A DNA stretch of 64,000 nt. Origin: Paraniabella hibiscisoli (lineage in GTDB: Bacteria > Bacteroidota > Bacteroidia > Chitinophagales > Chitinophagaceae). The notes beneath the pieces were generated by a model, which was not told the origin of the DNA, did no database searches, and was given only the letters and a program-made list of their open reading frames with translations. The stretch is from positions 248,001 to 312,000 of the forward strand of contig NZ_JAKWBK010000001.1 in the NCBI RefSeq assembly GCF_022512515.1. Reading direction: 5' to 3'. The translations under genes and the position numbers were made by a program. Numbering within the stretch: position 1 is the first letter of the stretch; each line of letters starts with the position of its first letter. This document shows, one piece after another, positions 29,046-40,062 of the stretch.

Positions 29046-31092
29046 ATGTCCAATGCACTTATCCATGAAACCAGCCCTTACCTGCTGCAACATGCGCACA
29101 ATCCTGTAAACTGGTATCCCTGGGGAGAGGAAGCACTACAAAAAGCAATTACTGAGGACAAACCCATTCTGGTTAGTATCGGCTATGCCGCCTGCCACTG
29201 GTGTCATGTAATGGAACGGGAAAGCTTTGAAGACGAAGCAACCGCAGCATTGATGAACGAGCATTTCATCAATATTAAAATTGACAGAGAAGAAAGACCC
29301 GACCTGGATCATATTTATATGGATGCGGTTCAGGCAATGGCCGGTAGCGGCGGATGGCCGCTCAACGCATTTCTTACCCCCGACAAAAAGCCCTTCTATG
29401 GAGGCACTTACTTTCCTCCGCAAGCCGTAATGAACCGACCTTCCTGGAAAGAGGTATTAGTAGCGGTTTCTGATGCATTTAAAAATCAACGGACCGATAT
29501 AGAGGAACAGGCTAATGGACTTACCCAACATCTTTTCCAGGCCAATAGTTTTGGCATTAGCGCAGGTGAGCAAATTATTAATATTGATCAAATAGATGCG
29601 GCCTGCGACAACCTCCTTAAACAGGCCGACAAGCAATGGGGTGGTTTTGGAGCGGCGCCCAAATTTCCGCAAACCTTCTCCATACAATTTCTACTGCGAT
29701 ATTATACCTTCGAAAATAAAAGAAATCCGCAACTGGCTGACGACGCATTAAAGCAGGCGCTATTAAGCCTGGATAAAATGATTGAGGGTGGAATTTATGA
29801 CCAGATCGGCGGAGGATTTGCCCGCTACTCTACCGACCCTGAATGGCTTGCCCCACACTTTGAAAAAATGTTATATGATAATGCGTTGTTGATAACTACT
29901 TTAAGTGAAGCTTATGCCATTACCCAAAATGAATATTACAAAAGAACTATTGAACATACACTAACATTTATTGATCGGGAGCTGACGCACCCGTCGAATG
30001 GCTTCTACGCGGCACTCGACGCCGACAGCGAAGGAGAAGAGGGCAAATACTACGTATGGCAGCTGAAGGAAATACAGGAACTATTAGAGCTGATGCTGCT
30101 GTTTATTGCGACTATTATAACGTATCTGCTAATGGCAATTGGGAAGAAAAAATATCCTACGCATACTGGAACCATTGCCGGTGTTTGCAGCCAACCGGCA
30201 ATACAAAATTGAAGATCTTCAGTTACTATTGGATAAGTGTAATAATATATTGCTTGCCGTAAGAGAACAACGTGTCAAGCCCGCCCTTGATGATAAGATC
30301 ATTTTAAGCTGGAATGCATTAATGAATACTGCATATAGCAAAGCTTACGCAGCAACAGGCAATACAGCTTACAGGCTGAAAGCCATTAATAATATGAAAT
30401 TCCTGCTATCTGCTTTTCAGACCGCTGAGGGCCGTTGGCAACATGTATGGAAAAACGACACAGCAAAATACCCTGCATTTCTCGATGACTATGCCTACCT
30501 TATCCAGGCGTTGTTGCAGTTAAGCAGGGTTACGGCGAATACAGAATACCTGGTTCAGGCGAAGGAACTTTGCGAAAAAGTAATCACTGATTTCTCAGAA
30601 CCCGACGGCTATTTTTATTATACACCCGAACAGCAAACCGACATTATTGTACGGAAAAAAGAAGTGTATGATGGCGCAACGCCAAGCGGGAATTCGGTTA
30701 TGGCGCAAAACCTGTTAGAGTTGGGGCTATTATTTGATCAACGTGATTGGCTGGAACGTTCTTATCAAATGACCAAAGGACTAGGTACGGTAGCAGTCAA
30801 ATATCCTACCTCTTTTGGAGTATGGTTGGCAGGCCTTTACCAGCAAATAACCGGAACTAAAGAAGTAGTGCTGATAGGCGATTTCGAAAATTCATTAAGT
30901 GAGCTGCTATCACAGCCTTTATTACATAGTATTATTATGGCGGCTCCTAAGGCAATCGAGGCTTTTCCTCTTTTAAAAGATAAAAATACGGACAAGCCTC
31001 TTGCGCTGTTTTTGTGCGAGAACTACGCCTGCCAACAACCTGTATTTTCGGTTAACGATTTATTGAAACAATTGAACAAGGATGGCTTATAA
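29046..31092 (+). CDS. YyaL-type thioredoxin-domain protein (DUF255 / SSP411 family)
   Basis: A large cytoplasmic protein, 682 residues after repair. The N-terminal thioredoxin-like domain has [19 protein letters not shown] and [12 protein letters not shown], where the redox pair is C-x-x-C, then [20 protein letters not shown]. The remainder is a six-hairpin-like alpha barrel ([43 protein letters not shown]). The biochemical role is not established in bacteria. Two breaks near 30087 and 30149 had split it. The next gene overlaps its end by 11 bases, so the two are coupled. Confidence 0.93.
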
Positions 31093-31637
31093 ACTTTTTA
31101 CTTACTGCTGGGTTGTACGCCAGCGGGAAGGCATACAGAACAACATGATGTATTTTTTTGCATTGGAAAAGATCTAAAAGATATCATCCCTGAAATCAAA
31201 GCCTTTTCGCCCGGGTCTGGTAAAATACATATCGATAGCTGGCGTGAAGTCACAACTGTTGACGGCTTTAGTATCTCCATAATAGAGAAAGCAGTCAAAC
31301 CGAAAAAAATCAACATCTCTTCTTCATTAACCTGGGCGGCTACTTACCAGGCTCTTTTGAAGAACATCATTATAAACTGCTAACCGTAGCAGAAGATATG
31401 TCGCAAGCAATTAGAAACGCCAAACAAACTTCTTTCTACAGGGATTATAATACCGAAGATAAAAGTGGCATCAGCCATGTAGACAATAAATACGGGGTAG
31501 ATGTGGATGAGATATTAAATGTAGCTGATATTCTACCTATACATCAGAAAGAACAGTTTTCTATTTTATTGAAACCGGAAGACAGCCTCAAAGAAGATCC
31601 GTTACATATAGGGTATTTAAAACTGGATAAAGTTTGA
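31082..31637 (+). CDS. DUF1543 domain protein
   Basis: After repair of T5 at 31097 and A7 at 31306 the protein has 185 residues: KLFYLLLGCTPAGRHTEQHD, VFFCIGKDLKDIIPEIKAFS, KIHIDSWREVTTVDG, then FFINLGGYLPGSFEEHHYKLL and NKYGVDVDEILNVADILP. The GRHTEQHD and IHIDxWREVTxVDG blocks are the DUF1543 signature. The family function is unknown; the N-terminal half is often duplicated in the C-terminal half, which fits the two sheets seen here. It overlaps the yyaL-type gene at its start. Confidence 0.88.
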
Positions 31638-31646
31638 TTTCATCCT

Positions 31647-33463
31647 TTATTCGGGCTTATTGTCACCCTCACTATTAAAATAATCCCAAACCACTTTGGC
31701 CTTTGCCATGCCAACTATCGCAGCCAATTCCTCCAAAGTTTTCTCCCGGATATTTTTTACAGATCTGAATTCTTTAAGCAATTGATCAGCTGTGGCTTTA
31801 CCTATCCCTTTAATATCTTCCAGCTCATTTTTAAAAGTTCCCTTGCTGCGCTTTTGCCGGTGAAAGGTCACCCCAAACCGGTGTACCTGGTCTCGTATAA
31901 AACGGATAAACTTCAGGCTACCGCCATTGTAAGGAAGTTTTAAAGATTCTTTATCACCCGCAAAAACAGCTCCTCCTCATTTTTGGCAAGACCTACCAAT
32001 GTGATCATTCCGTGCAATTCCAACTCCTCTATAGCCTCCATCGCAGCGCCCAGCTGTCCTTTGCCTCCATCAATAATCACCAGCTGCGGAAAGTCCTGCT
32101 GCTCCTCCTTCAATCTCTTATAACGGCGATACACCGCTTCTTTCATAGAAGCAAAATCATTGATACCCTGCACCGTCTTTACATTAAAATGGCGATAGTC
32201 TTTTTACTGGGCACCCCATTCTTAAAACAAACCATCGCACTCACCGGGTAGCTACCCTGGAAGTTGGAGTTATCAAAACATTCGATATGTGTAGGCAGAT
32301 CCTGCAACTGCAGATCTGTTTGTAATTCTTCCAGCACTTTGATCTGGTCTACGTTCCGGCTGATTTTCAAACGCTCCTTATTCTTTAGCTCTTCGATAAA
32401 ATAACCGGCATTCTTTTCAGAAAGCTCCACCAGTTTTTTACGATCGCCTCCTTTGGGCACCATTATCTCTGTATTCATTTCAGGATATTCGATCTCAAAC
32501 GGAACCACGATCTCGCGTACATCACTGTGAAAAGTGGAACGCAAATGTTGAATCGCATATACCAGTATTTCCTCGATTGGTTCATCCAGGTGCGTTTCCA
32601 GTTTATTGGTTTGCGTTTGTACAATCGTACCGCCCCTTACCATAAGGTAGTTAACATAGGCAATGTCCTTATCTTTCAAAATACTGAACACATCCTTATC
32701 CCCACCTTTCATGCCTGTTACTACAGAACGCGATTGATAGTAATCTTCCAGGTACGCAATTTTCTTCCGGGTATATTCGGCTTTTTCAAATTGAAGATCA
32801 GCAGCAAGCGCCTTCATTTCTTCTTTAAAATGCCTGATCACCGCGACAAATTTCCTTTTAACAGATCCCGCACCTGCTTTATGTTATCATCGTAGTCTTC
32901 TTTAGCCTGATAAGCTTCGCAAGGTCCCTTACAGTTACCCAGGTGGTACTCCAGGCATACTTTAAATTTGCCTTTTGCAATATTATTTTTTGTAAGATTA
33001 AGGGTACAGGTTCTTAGAGGAATCGCCCTCCTGATAAACTCTAACAATTCCCTAACCCGGAAAACAGAGGTATAAGGACCAAGGTATTCAGAGCCATCAT
33101 TTACCGGCTGCCGTGTTAAATATACCCTGGGGAATGGTTCGTTTTTTATAACGATATAAGGATAAGACTTATCATCTTTAAGATTGATATTATATCTAGG
33201 CTGAAACTGCTTGATCAGCGAGTTCTCTAAAAAGAAAGCATCCTGCTCGCTGTTTACAATAGTGAATTCAATTTTGTGAATCCGCTGTACGAGCTCGTGG
33301 GTTTTGTAATTGGTAAAGGTTTTATTAAAATACGAGCTTACACGTTTACGAAGGCTTTTAGCCTTGCCCACATAAATAATCTTATCTCCTGCATCAAAAT
33401 ACTTATAGATGCCGGGCTGCAGGGGATAGTGGACGCTATTTTCGAGAATTCTTCCTGGGTCAT
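31647..33463 (-). CDS. uvrC: Excinuclease ABC subunit C
   Basis: Nuclease of nucleotide excision repair that makes both incisions. The repaired protein is 606 residues. Domains in order: GIY-YIG nuclease (PGIYKYFDAGDKIIYVGKAK, about 17-40), Cys-rich linker (CLEYHLGNCKGPCEAY), UVR motif (ADLQFEKAEYTRKKIAYL), RNase H-like nuclease (IECFDNSNFQGSYPVSAMV, VIIDGGKGQLGAA) and C-terminal helix-hairpin-helix (IKGIGKATADQLLKEF). Four breaks occur near 33414, 32843, 32213 and 31964. The start at 33463 gives MTQEEFSKIASTIPCSPG. It converges on the DUF1543 gene. Confidence 0.96.
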
Positions 33464-33540
33464 ATCAATCACTCATCTTATGAAACCACAATGATAAGCA
33501 TGATTCCGCTAAACTTAATATTGGCGTAATAGTGAACTTA

Positions 33541-33548
33541 TACATTTG
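33541..33548 (+). promoter_or_regulatory. Bacteroidota -7 box for the metallophosphoesterase gene
   Basis: TACATTTG matches TAnnTTTG, 60 bases before the ATG at 33609. Confidence 0.45.
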
Positions 33549-33608
33549 CCGCCATTCTAAGCTAAAATTACAAAGCATATTATCAGCAACTAAAAAATAA
33601 TTGAAATC

Positions 33609-35176
33609 ATGTTAAAGCAACTCTTTTTAACAGCGGGACTGGCTTATTGTTTAGCCGCAACCGCTCAAAGCAATGTAACGGGCTACGTTTACATTGATAA
33701 AAATAATAACGGCCAGTTGGATAAAAAAGAAACAGGACTGGGTGGCGTAGCAGTTTCCAATGGCAAGGATATAGCCTTAACTGATAAAAATGGCCTTTAC
33801 CAACTTCCTGTTGGCAATGATAATATCATCTTTGTTATTAAACCTACCGGCTATCAGTTTAAAAGAAACACCTACAACCTATCGGAGTTTTATTATATCC
33901 ATAAGCCACAGGGTTCTCCGCAAACTTCCAAATATAAAGGTGTGGCCGCTACTCCAGCTCTTCCGAAAAGTTTAAATTTTGCACTTTATCAGCAAGCGGA
34001 GCCGGTTGATTTTAGCGTATTGGTTTTTGGCGACCCACAGCCCTACAATGAGCAGGAGCTGGGTTATTTTGCCAAAAGTATTGTGGATGATGTACGCACG
34101 GGCGGCCACGTAAAATTTGGTATCAGCCTGGGAGATATAGTAGGCGACAATCTCGACCTGCATTTACCTTACAAAGAAATCATGACCCGGCTGAAATTAC
34201 CCTGGTATAATGTAATGGGCAATCACGATATGAATTACGAAGCTACTACCGATTCTTTATCAGACGAAACCTTTGAAAGAAATTTTGGTCCGGCCAATTA
34301 TTCATGGAACTACAGCAATACCCATTTTATCATATTGGATAATATCCTCTATCCTGATCCACGTGATGGAAAAGGTTACTGGGGCGGCTTACGTCCTGAC
34401 CAGATTGAATTTTAAAAAACGACCTGGCACTGGTTGATAGAAACAAACTGGTGGTAATTTCCTTTCATATCCCCTTCAGCAATGAAGGCGGCGACGCCAT
34501 CAGGCTGGAAGACAGGCAAGCGATATTTGACCTGTTGAAAGATTTTGATAATTGCTTGTTAATGTCGGCCCATACACATTTTCAGAAACAGATCTATTAT
34601 AAAACAGCCGATGGCTGGAAAGGTAAAAGCCAGGGCCTACACGAGTACAATGTGGGTACTACTTCGGGCGACTGGTATTCGGGAGAATTAGATGCAGCGG
34701 GTATCCCCGACGGAACCATGCGGGACGGAACACCCCGTGGCTATGCTTTTTTAAACATACAAAACAATAAATACAACCTGCGCTACAAAGTAGCCGGTAA
34801 AGACAGCGCTTACCAAATCAGGATCTATGCACCGAAGATTGTAGCACATAATAGTCGCGGTGCGGCTCCGTTCTATGTCAACTTCTTTATGGGATCGGAA
34901 AACGATGTGGTAGAATACAAAACAGACAATGGCAAATGGTCCGCTATGCTGCGCGACTCTACATTCGATTATACTTACCTGGACATGGTAACAAGATGGG
35001 ACGAAACAACGACCTTACTGCAAGGCAGACGCCCTTCTGCACCCGTTGCTACAGGCCATTTATGGTCAGCGCCGGTTAATAAAAAACTAGCTCCCGGCAA
35101 ACATACTATTCATGTAAGAGTAAAAGATGTGTACGGCAATGTACATGAGGAACAACAAAGCTATACTATTCAATAG
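33609..35176 (+). CDS. Secreted calcineurin-like metallophosphoesterase
   Basis: A 522-residue exported phosphoesterase after repair of one T4 run near 34411. Signal peptide to about residue 20 (CLAATAQS). An N-terminal beta-sandwich with a DKNNNGQLDKKETGLGGVAVSNGKD element precedes the catalytic domain, where the dimetal ligands are seen in VFGDPQPY, GISLGDIVGDN, VMGNHDMNYE and SAHTHFQKQ. A C-terminal beta-rich domain follows (residues about 400-522). The layout matches Bacteroidota phosphoesterases with dedicated N- and C-terminal domains. Substrate unknown; probably phosphate scavenging in the periplasm. Confidence 0.9.
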
Positions 35177-35197
35177 TGTTTTACTGCATTCAATATT

Positions 35198-35222
35198 AGC
35201 CCGGTATCTGCCGGGCTTTTTT
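35198..35222 (+). terminator. Rho-independent terminator
   Basis: AGCCCGG / CCGGGCT stem with a 6-base loop and six T, 21 bases after the metallophosphoesterase stop. Confidence 0.85.
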
Positions 35223-35233
35223 ATATTTATAAA

Positions 35234-35776
35234 ATGATTCTTCCTGTCAATGAAAATACTACGCTGGTTTTCAACGAGGCTAACCACGCTGCCGCATTAT
35301 TTGCGGTGGTAGATACTAACCGCCCGCATTTATCCAGATTCCTGCCCTGGGTGCCCTATATGCTATCAGTAGCGGATATGGAGCGCTACCTGGTGAAATG
35401 TGAAAACTTAAACCGTGAAGGTTTAGATACAAGTTTTAATATTTTTCATCAGGGCGAGATCGTTGGCAGAATTGGGTTAAGCTATATTAACAGGTCCAAC
35501 AAATCGGCTAATATTGGGTATTGGCTGGCTGAAAAAGCACAGGGCAAGGGAATCATTATCAATGCTGCAAAACAACTATTGGGATTGGGATTTGAGCAGC
35601 TTGATTTAAACCGGATCGAAATAAAAGCGGCCACTACCAACGAACGCAGCAAAGCTATACCCGAAAAACTAGGCTTTAGCTTTGAAGGTATTTTACGGGA
35701 AGCAGAGTGGGTAAACAATGAGCTGCTGGATCTGAGGCTTTACGCGTTATTACGTTCTGATTGGACTAAAGAATAG
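35234..35776 (+). CDS. GNAT acetyltransferase (RimJ/RimL type)
   Basis: An intact 180-residue acetyltransferase. The acetyl-CoA loop is IGYWLAEKAQGKGI; other RimL-type blocks are HLSRFLPWVPYM near the N-terminus, FNIFHQGEIVGRIGLSYI, and LNRIEIKAATTNERSKAIPEKLGF with the closing FEGILREAEWVN. This subgroup modifies N-terminal amines of ribosomal proteins or small molecules such as spermidine or antibiotics. No operon partner; terminators lie on both sides. Confidence 0.92.
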   Translation: MILPVNENTTLVFNEANHAAALFAVVDTNRPHLSRFLPWVPYMLSVADMERYLVKCENLNREGLDTSFNIFHQGEIVGRIGLSYINRSNKSANIGYWLAEKAQGKGIIINAAKQLLGLGFEQLDLNRIEIKAATTNERSKAIPEKLGFSFEGILREAEWVNNELLDLRLYALLRSDWTKE

Positions 35777-35777
35777 T

Positions 35778-35808
35778 AAAAGCCTCGTAGCTTTTATAAC
35801 TACGAGGC
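35778..35808 (-). terminator. Terminator between GNAT and gpmI genes
   Basis: GCCTCGTAG / CTACGAGGC forms a 9-bp stem (35782-35790 with 35800-35808). The T run is on the minus-strand side, so it mainly serves gpmI, and it may also stop the GNAT transcript. Confidence 0.7.
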
Positions 35809-35835
35809 CTAACAATTATGTTCCAAACGCTACTT

Positions 35836-37381
35836 TTACAACGAAGCCGTGTCGACCAACACTTCTCCGGTCATTTGAGCTGGTATGGGTAGTTTCATAA
35901 AGCTCAGGATCGTTGGCGCGATATCGCCTAACTTACCTTCTTTTATTTCACCACGCCAGTTATTATCAATAATGAACAACGGTACCAGGTTCAGCGTATG
36001 CGCCGTGTTCGGACTACCATCATCATTGATCATAAAGTCTGAGTTACCATGATCCGCAGTTAAAAACACTACGTAATCCTGCGCCAACGCCTCAGTAACT
36101 ACGCGCTCCACACAGTGGTCCACCGTTTCCACTGCCTTGATAGCTGCCGAAAATACGCCTGTATGGCCCACCATATCTGCGTTAGCAAAGTTCAGGCAAA
36201 TAAAATCTGCGGACTGGTTTTTAATTTCAGGCAACAGCGCCTCAGTTAATTCATTAGCACTCATTTCCGGCTGCAGATCATAAGTGGCTACTTTGGGAGA
36301 AGCTTTCAGTATCCTGCTTTCACCTTCAAAAGGCAGCTCGCGGCCCCGTTGAAAAAGAAGGTAACATGCGGGTACTTTTCGGTTTCAGCAATACGTATTT
36401 GCTTTAGTCCATTTTCTGACACTACCTCGCCCAACGTTTTGGTAAGGTCTTCATTTCTGAAAATAGAATAAACAGCCGTGTATTTATGATCATACACCGT
36501 CATGGTAGTATAGTCCAGATTCAGGCGCTTCATGCCAAATTCGGTATTGTCTGCCTGGGTCAACACCTCGGTTATTTCCCTGCAACGATCGGTACGGAAG
36601 TTAAAACACAACACGTGGTCGCCCTCTTGTATGGTTGCTACCGGCTTATTATCAGCTCCTACTACTACTGTTGGGTTGATGAACTCATCGGTAATATTCT
36701 CTTCATAGCTCTGCTTTACAGCCTCCACGCCGCTGGTAGCCGTATCACCCGCACCATTCACGAGGGCATCGTAGGCTTTACAAACTCTTTCCCAGCGCTT
36801 ATCTCTATCCATCGCGTAATAACGACCACTAACCGTAGCAATTTTACCCAACCCAATAGTATCAATATGATTTTGCAGGTCTTCAATAAAATGTAAACCG
36901 CTTTTTGGGTCGGTATCGCGGCCATCTGTAAATGCGTGCACATATACATCCTTAAGACCATGCGCTTTACAAATATCCAGCAACGCTTTTAGATGGCTGA
37001 TATGTGAGTGAACGCCGCCATCACTAACCAGGCCCATCAGATGCATAGGTTTATTGCTGGCTTTTGCAGTTTCCAATGTTCTTATCAATTCAGCATTTTG
37101 CGCCAGTTCCCCTGTTTTTATAGCCACATTAATGCGCTGCAATTCCTGGTAAACGATGCGACCCGCTCCTAAATTAAGGTGCCCTACTTCCGAATTACCC
37201 ATTTGACCTTCGGGCAGACCTACCAGTTCGCCAAAAGTGGTTAAAGTTGTATGCGGATATTGGCTGTATAAGGATTTGGTAAACGGCGTATTAGAGTTCT
37301 GAATTGCATCGGCTGATGCAACTTTTCCTAATCCCCAGCCGTCCATTATAATTAAAATAGCTTTTTTTGTGCGGTTGACAT
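35836..37381 (-). CDS. gpmI: 2,3-bisphosphoglycerate-independent phosphoglycerate mutase
   Basis: Glycolytic interconversion of 3- and 2-phosphoglycerate using two Mn ions. The merged protein is 515 residues. MDGWGLG carries the first metal Asp; GNSEVGHLNLGAGR holds the phosphorylated Ser; SDGGVHSHISH, FTDGRDTDPKSG and GRYYAMDRDKRWER line the substrate path; NADMVGHTG and LTADHGNSD complete the metal site. Breaks: a T7 run near 37365 (restoring the start MSTAQKKAILIIMDGWG) and a C4 run near 36345. It is a single-gene unit. Confidence 0.96.
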
Positions 37382-37536
37382 TTTTTTGACAATTGATTAT
37401 CAGTTAATTAATATATTTAATAAAATTATTAATGCGCGTAAAGTTAAAGAATGCCGGGAGAACAAAGGGTGCAGTCTGGCATATTTTTAGCACTTTTGAC
37501 AAAATATCGTAATAATTAAACATGAAATAAAGCATA

Positions 37537-37574
37537 AAAAATATTCATTGAGCTATTAAATAATGAATATTTTT
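37537..37574. other. AT-rich perfect hairpin in the leader of the DUF4783 gene
   Basis: AAAAATATTCATT / AATGAATATTTTT pairs over 13 bp with a 12-base loop, ending 28 bases before the ATG at 37603. It lies between divergent genes and ends no annotated transcript, so an ordinary terminator role is unlikely; a regulatory or RNA-stability element is possible. Confidence 0.5.
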
Positions 37575-37602
37575 CCTGCCGAAATCAATAAAAAGTATAC
37601 AC

Positions 37603-37992
37603 ATGAAAAAGTTTATTGGTATTGCGTTGGTTGCCGGTTCTATTTTATTTACTTCTTCGTTATATGCCCAAAGCCTTGACGGAGTGGTTACCGGAATCAA
37701 AAATGGCAATGCAGTACAGGTAACTGATAATGCCGGAGCCAATTTTTCTCTTACTATTATGGATAAGAGTAATAACTATAGCAAGACAGAGGCGCAACAA
37801 GCTATAAAAGATTTTTTTGCGAAGAACAGCGTAAAAGGTTTTGATGTAAAGCACAAGGGAAATTCACCTAATGGTCAGTATGCCATCGGCACTTTATCTA
37901 CCGGCAGTGGTAACTACCGTGTTAATATCTTTATGAAGAAAGATGGCGGCAAAGAGGTTATAAAAGAATTACGTTTTCAGTTGATTGAGTAA
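37603..37992 (+). CDS. DUF4783 domain protein, secreted
   Basis: An intact 129-residue protein with signal peptide (MKKFIGIALVAGSILFTSSLYAQ). The mature part, GVVTGIKNGNAVQVTDN, IMDKSNNYSKTEAQQAIKDFFAKN, FDVKHKGNSPNGQYAIGTL, NYRVNIFMKK and IKELRFQLIE, follows the DUF4783 pattern, an NTF2-like fold common in Bacteroidota. Genes of this family commonly precede nadC, as here, but a terminator stands between the two, so co-transcription would need readthrough. Function unknown. Confidence 0.88.
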   Translation: MKKFIGIALVAGSILFTSSLYAQSLDGVVTGIKNGNAVQVTDNAGANFSLTIMDKSNNYSKTEAQQAIKDFFAKNSVKGFDVKHKGNSPNGQYAIGTLSTGSGNYRVNIFMKKDGGKEVIKELRFQLIE

Positions 37993-38012
37993 GTTATAAA
38001 CCATATTTTGGC

Positions 38013-38044
38013 AATGCCTCTCTGCATGGGAGGCATTTTGCTTT
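38013..38044 (+). terminator. Terminator after the DUF4783 gene
   Basis: AATGCCTC / GAGGCATT stem of 8 bp with a 9-base loop and a broken T run (TTTTGCTTTT) 20 bases after the stop. Confidence 0.65.
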
Positions 38045-38140
38045 TAATAAGAACACAGGGGAGTTACTATCAAAACGGCTTTTACGTTTGGCAGATGCAA
38101 TAGCACTCATTTAAAAAGCATCATTTATCTTGCACGTATT

Positions 38141-39000
38141 ATGACACAGGAATTTCAGCAAAAACTAAAACATCTGGTAGACGAAGCATTAGCAGAAGAC
38201 ATTGGCAGCGGCGACCATTCTACCCTTTCCAGCATTAGCGCAGAGGAAGAGGGAAGTGCAGTGTTAAAGATCAAACAGGACGGTGTTTTAGCAGGCGTAG
38301 ATGTTGCCCGGTTTATTTTTGAGCATAAGGAACCGGGATGCAGTTTTGAAGTGTTTAAAAGGGATGGCGAGCCTATGTTCGCCGGAGAAAAAGCTTTTGA
38401 AGTAGCTGCACATGAACATACCATACTGCAGTGTGAAAGGCTGGTGCTCAATTGCATGCAGCGTATGAGTGGTATTGCCACGCTTACCAAACAGTATACA
38501 GATAAGCTCAAAGGTTATAAAACGAAGCTGCTGGATACCCGTAAAACCACGCCCAATTTCAGGTTGCTTGAAAAAGAAGCCGTGCGTATCGGTGGTGGCG
38601 TCAATCACCGGTTTGGGTTATACGATATGATCATGTTAAAGGATAACCATATTGATTATGCAGGAGGAATAGAAAAGGCCATTAACAAGGCTTATGACTA
38701 CGTAGTAAGCAACAACCTGGATATTAAAATAGAAGTGGAAACCCGCTCCATAGAAGATGTAAAAAAGTAATAGCCATTGGAGCGGAAAAAGTTTTCAGGG
38801 TAATGCTGGACAATTATACAACCGAACAAATTACTGAAGCTTTGCATTTGATCGCAGGGCGTTTTGAAACAGAAGCCAGCGGTGGCATCAATCTCGAAAC
38901 CATTGAAAGCTACGCAGCGACAGGCGTTGACTATGTAAGCGTAGGCGGCTTAATACACCAGGCCAAAAGCCTGGACCTGAGTTTAAAAGCAGTACTTTAG
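38141..39000 (+). CDS. nadC: Nicotinate-nucleotide pyrophosphorylase (carboxylating)
   Basis: Converts quinolinate and PRPP to nicotinate mononucleotide in de novo NAD synthesis. The protein is 286 residues after repair of an A6 run near 38763. Motifs: ALAEDIGSGDHSTL, ERLVLNCMQRMSGIAT, LLDTRKTTPNFRLLEKEAVR with the PRPP-binding Arg/Lys pair, GGGVNHRFGLYDMIMLKDNH, and the C-terminal EASGGINLETIESYAATGVDYVSVG. No other nad gene lies in the window. Confidence 0.96.
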
Positions 39001-39045
39001 CAAATGATGAGTAGTGAGTAATGAGTAACTTCTTAACCAGAACCC

Positions 39046-39386
39046 ATGTCAAAAAATAAATCAAATAGTCCATTTGTATTCAGCACCAACCCCGATTTCA
39101 AATTGGATAAGGATACTGAAGAAGTTGTTACATTGGCGCCCGCTGCGCAAAAAATACGGCTGCAGCTGGAAACCAAACACAGAGGCGGTAAAACTGCCAC
39201 TGTGGTATTAGGCTTTGCAGGTACTGCAAAAGATCTTGAAGAGTTAGGTAAAAAGCTCAAATCCTTTTGCGGCACCGGGGATCGGCCAAGGACGGTGAAA
39301 TTATTATACAGGGGGATCACCGGGATAAATTACTTCAATGGTTCCTGAAAAACGGGTATATGAATACGAAAAAAACGGGTGGTTGA
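39046..39386 (+). CDS. SUI1/eIF1-like translation factor (YciH)
   Basis: A 113-residue protein after repair of a G4 run near 39278, which replaces an unnatural end with GTGGSAKDGEIIIQGDHRDK and LLQWFLKNGY. The SUI1 core is RLQLETKHRGGKTATVVLGF followed by LGKKLKSFCGTGG. Bacterial YciH-type proteins discriminate against aberrant initiation complexes. It is downstream of nadC in the same direction with a 45-base gap containing short repeated GAGTAATGAGTAA words. Confidence 0.93.
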
Positions 39387-39499
39387 TTATTTTTGCATTC
39401 TCTCATCTTTGCCGGTCATCAATTAAATCCTTTAGATTAAGATGAGGTTTATCAAAAAAATAAAGTAAAAATGACTATTTTTACGAAAACGCACTTTTC

Positions 39500-39886
39500 A
39501 TGAGCAGCATGATCTCAGCAGGCATAATGGTGAATGTAGAGGTTTTTTATCAACCTGAATACAGCAATCCGCTGCAGCACGAGTATATGTTTGCTTATCG
39601 CATCACTCTTGAAAATTACAACCCCCATCCCGTAAAACTCCTGCGCCGCCACTGGAATATATTTGACAGCAACGGTGTATACAGGGAAGTAGAAGGCGAG
39701 GGCGTTGTTGGCGTACAGCCGGTATTACAGGCCGGAGAAAGCTACCAATACATGAGCGGTTGCAACCTCAGCACCGATATGGGCAAAATGAAAGGCGTTT
39801 ATGAAATGGAAAACCTGGACCTCCGTAAAAAATTTCAGGTGCTCATACCTGAGTTTGAAATGATCGTACCGGCAAAGGCCAACTAA
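39500..39886 (+). CDS. apaG: ApaG domain protein
   Basis: An intact 128-residue single-domain protein. The ApaG/DUF525 fold, a beta sandwich, is seen in VNVEVFYQPEYS, YMFAYRITLENYNPHPVKLLRRHWNI, EVEGEGVVGVQPVLQAGESYQYMSG and VYEMEN. Enterobacterial ApaG is linked to cobalt resistance and Mg/Co transport, but its mechanism is unclear. An internal Met at 39509 is an equally possible start. Confidence 0.93.
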   Translation: MSSMISAGIMVNVEVFYQPEYSNPLQHEYMFAYRITLENYNPHPVKLLRRHWNIFDSNGVYREVEGEGVVGVQPVLQAGESYQYMSGCNLSTDMGKMKGVYEMENLDLRKKFQVLIPEFEMIVPAKAN

Positions 39887-40062
39887 TAGGCTGCTATACC
39901 CGCCCGATTTCCCTTCTTTATTTTATCGCGAACACTACTTCATTACCATCTTTATTAATTAAAGATTGCAGCTGCATGCTTTGATATGTTGAAAACTAAT
40001 TCTTCGAATTACTAATTTTATTAGTAATATTGTACTAATATTTTTAGTTTTAAAATTTGATT

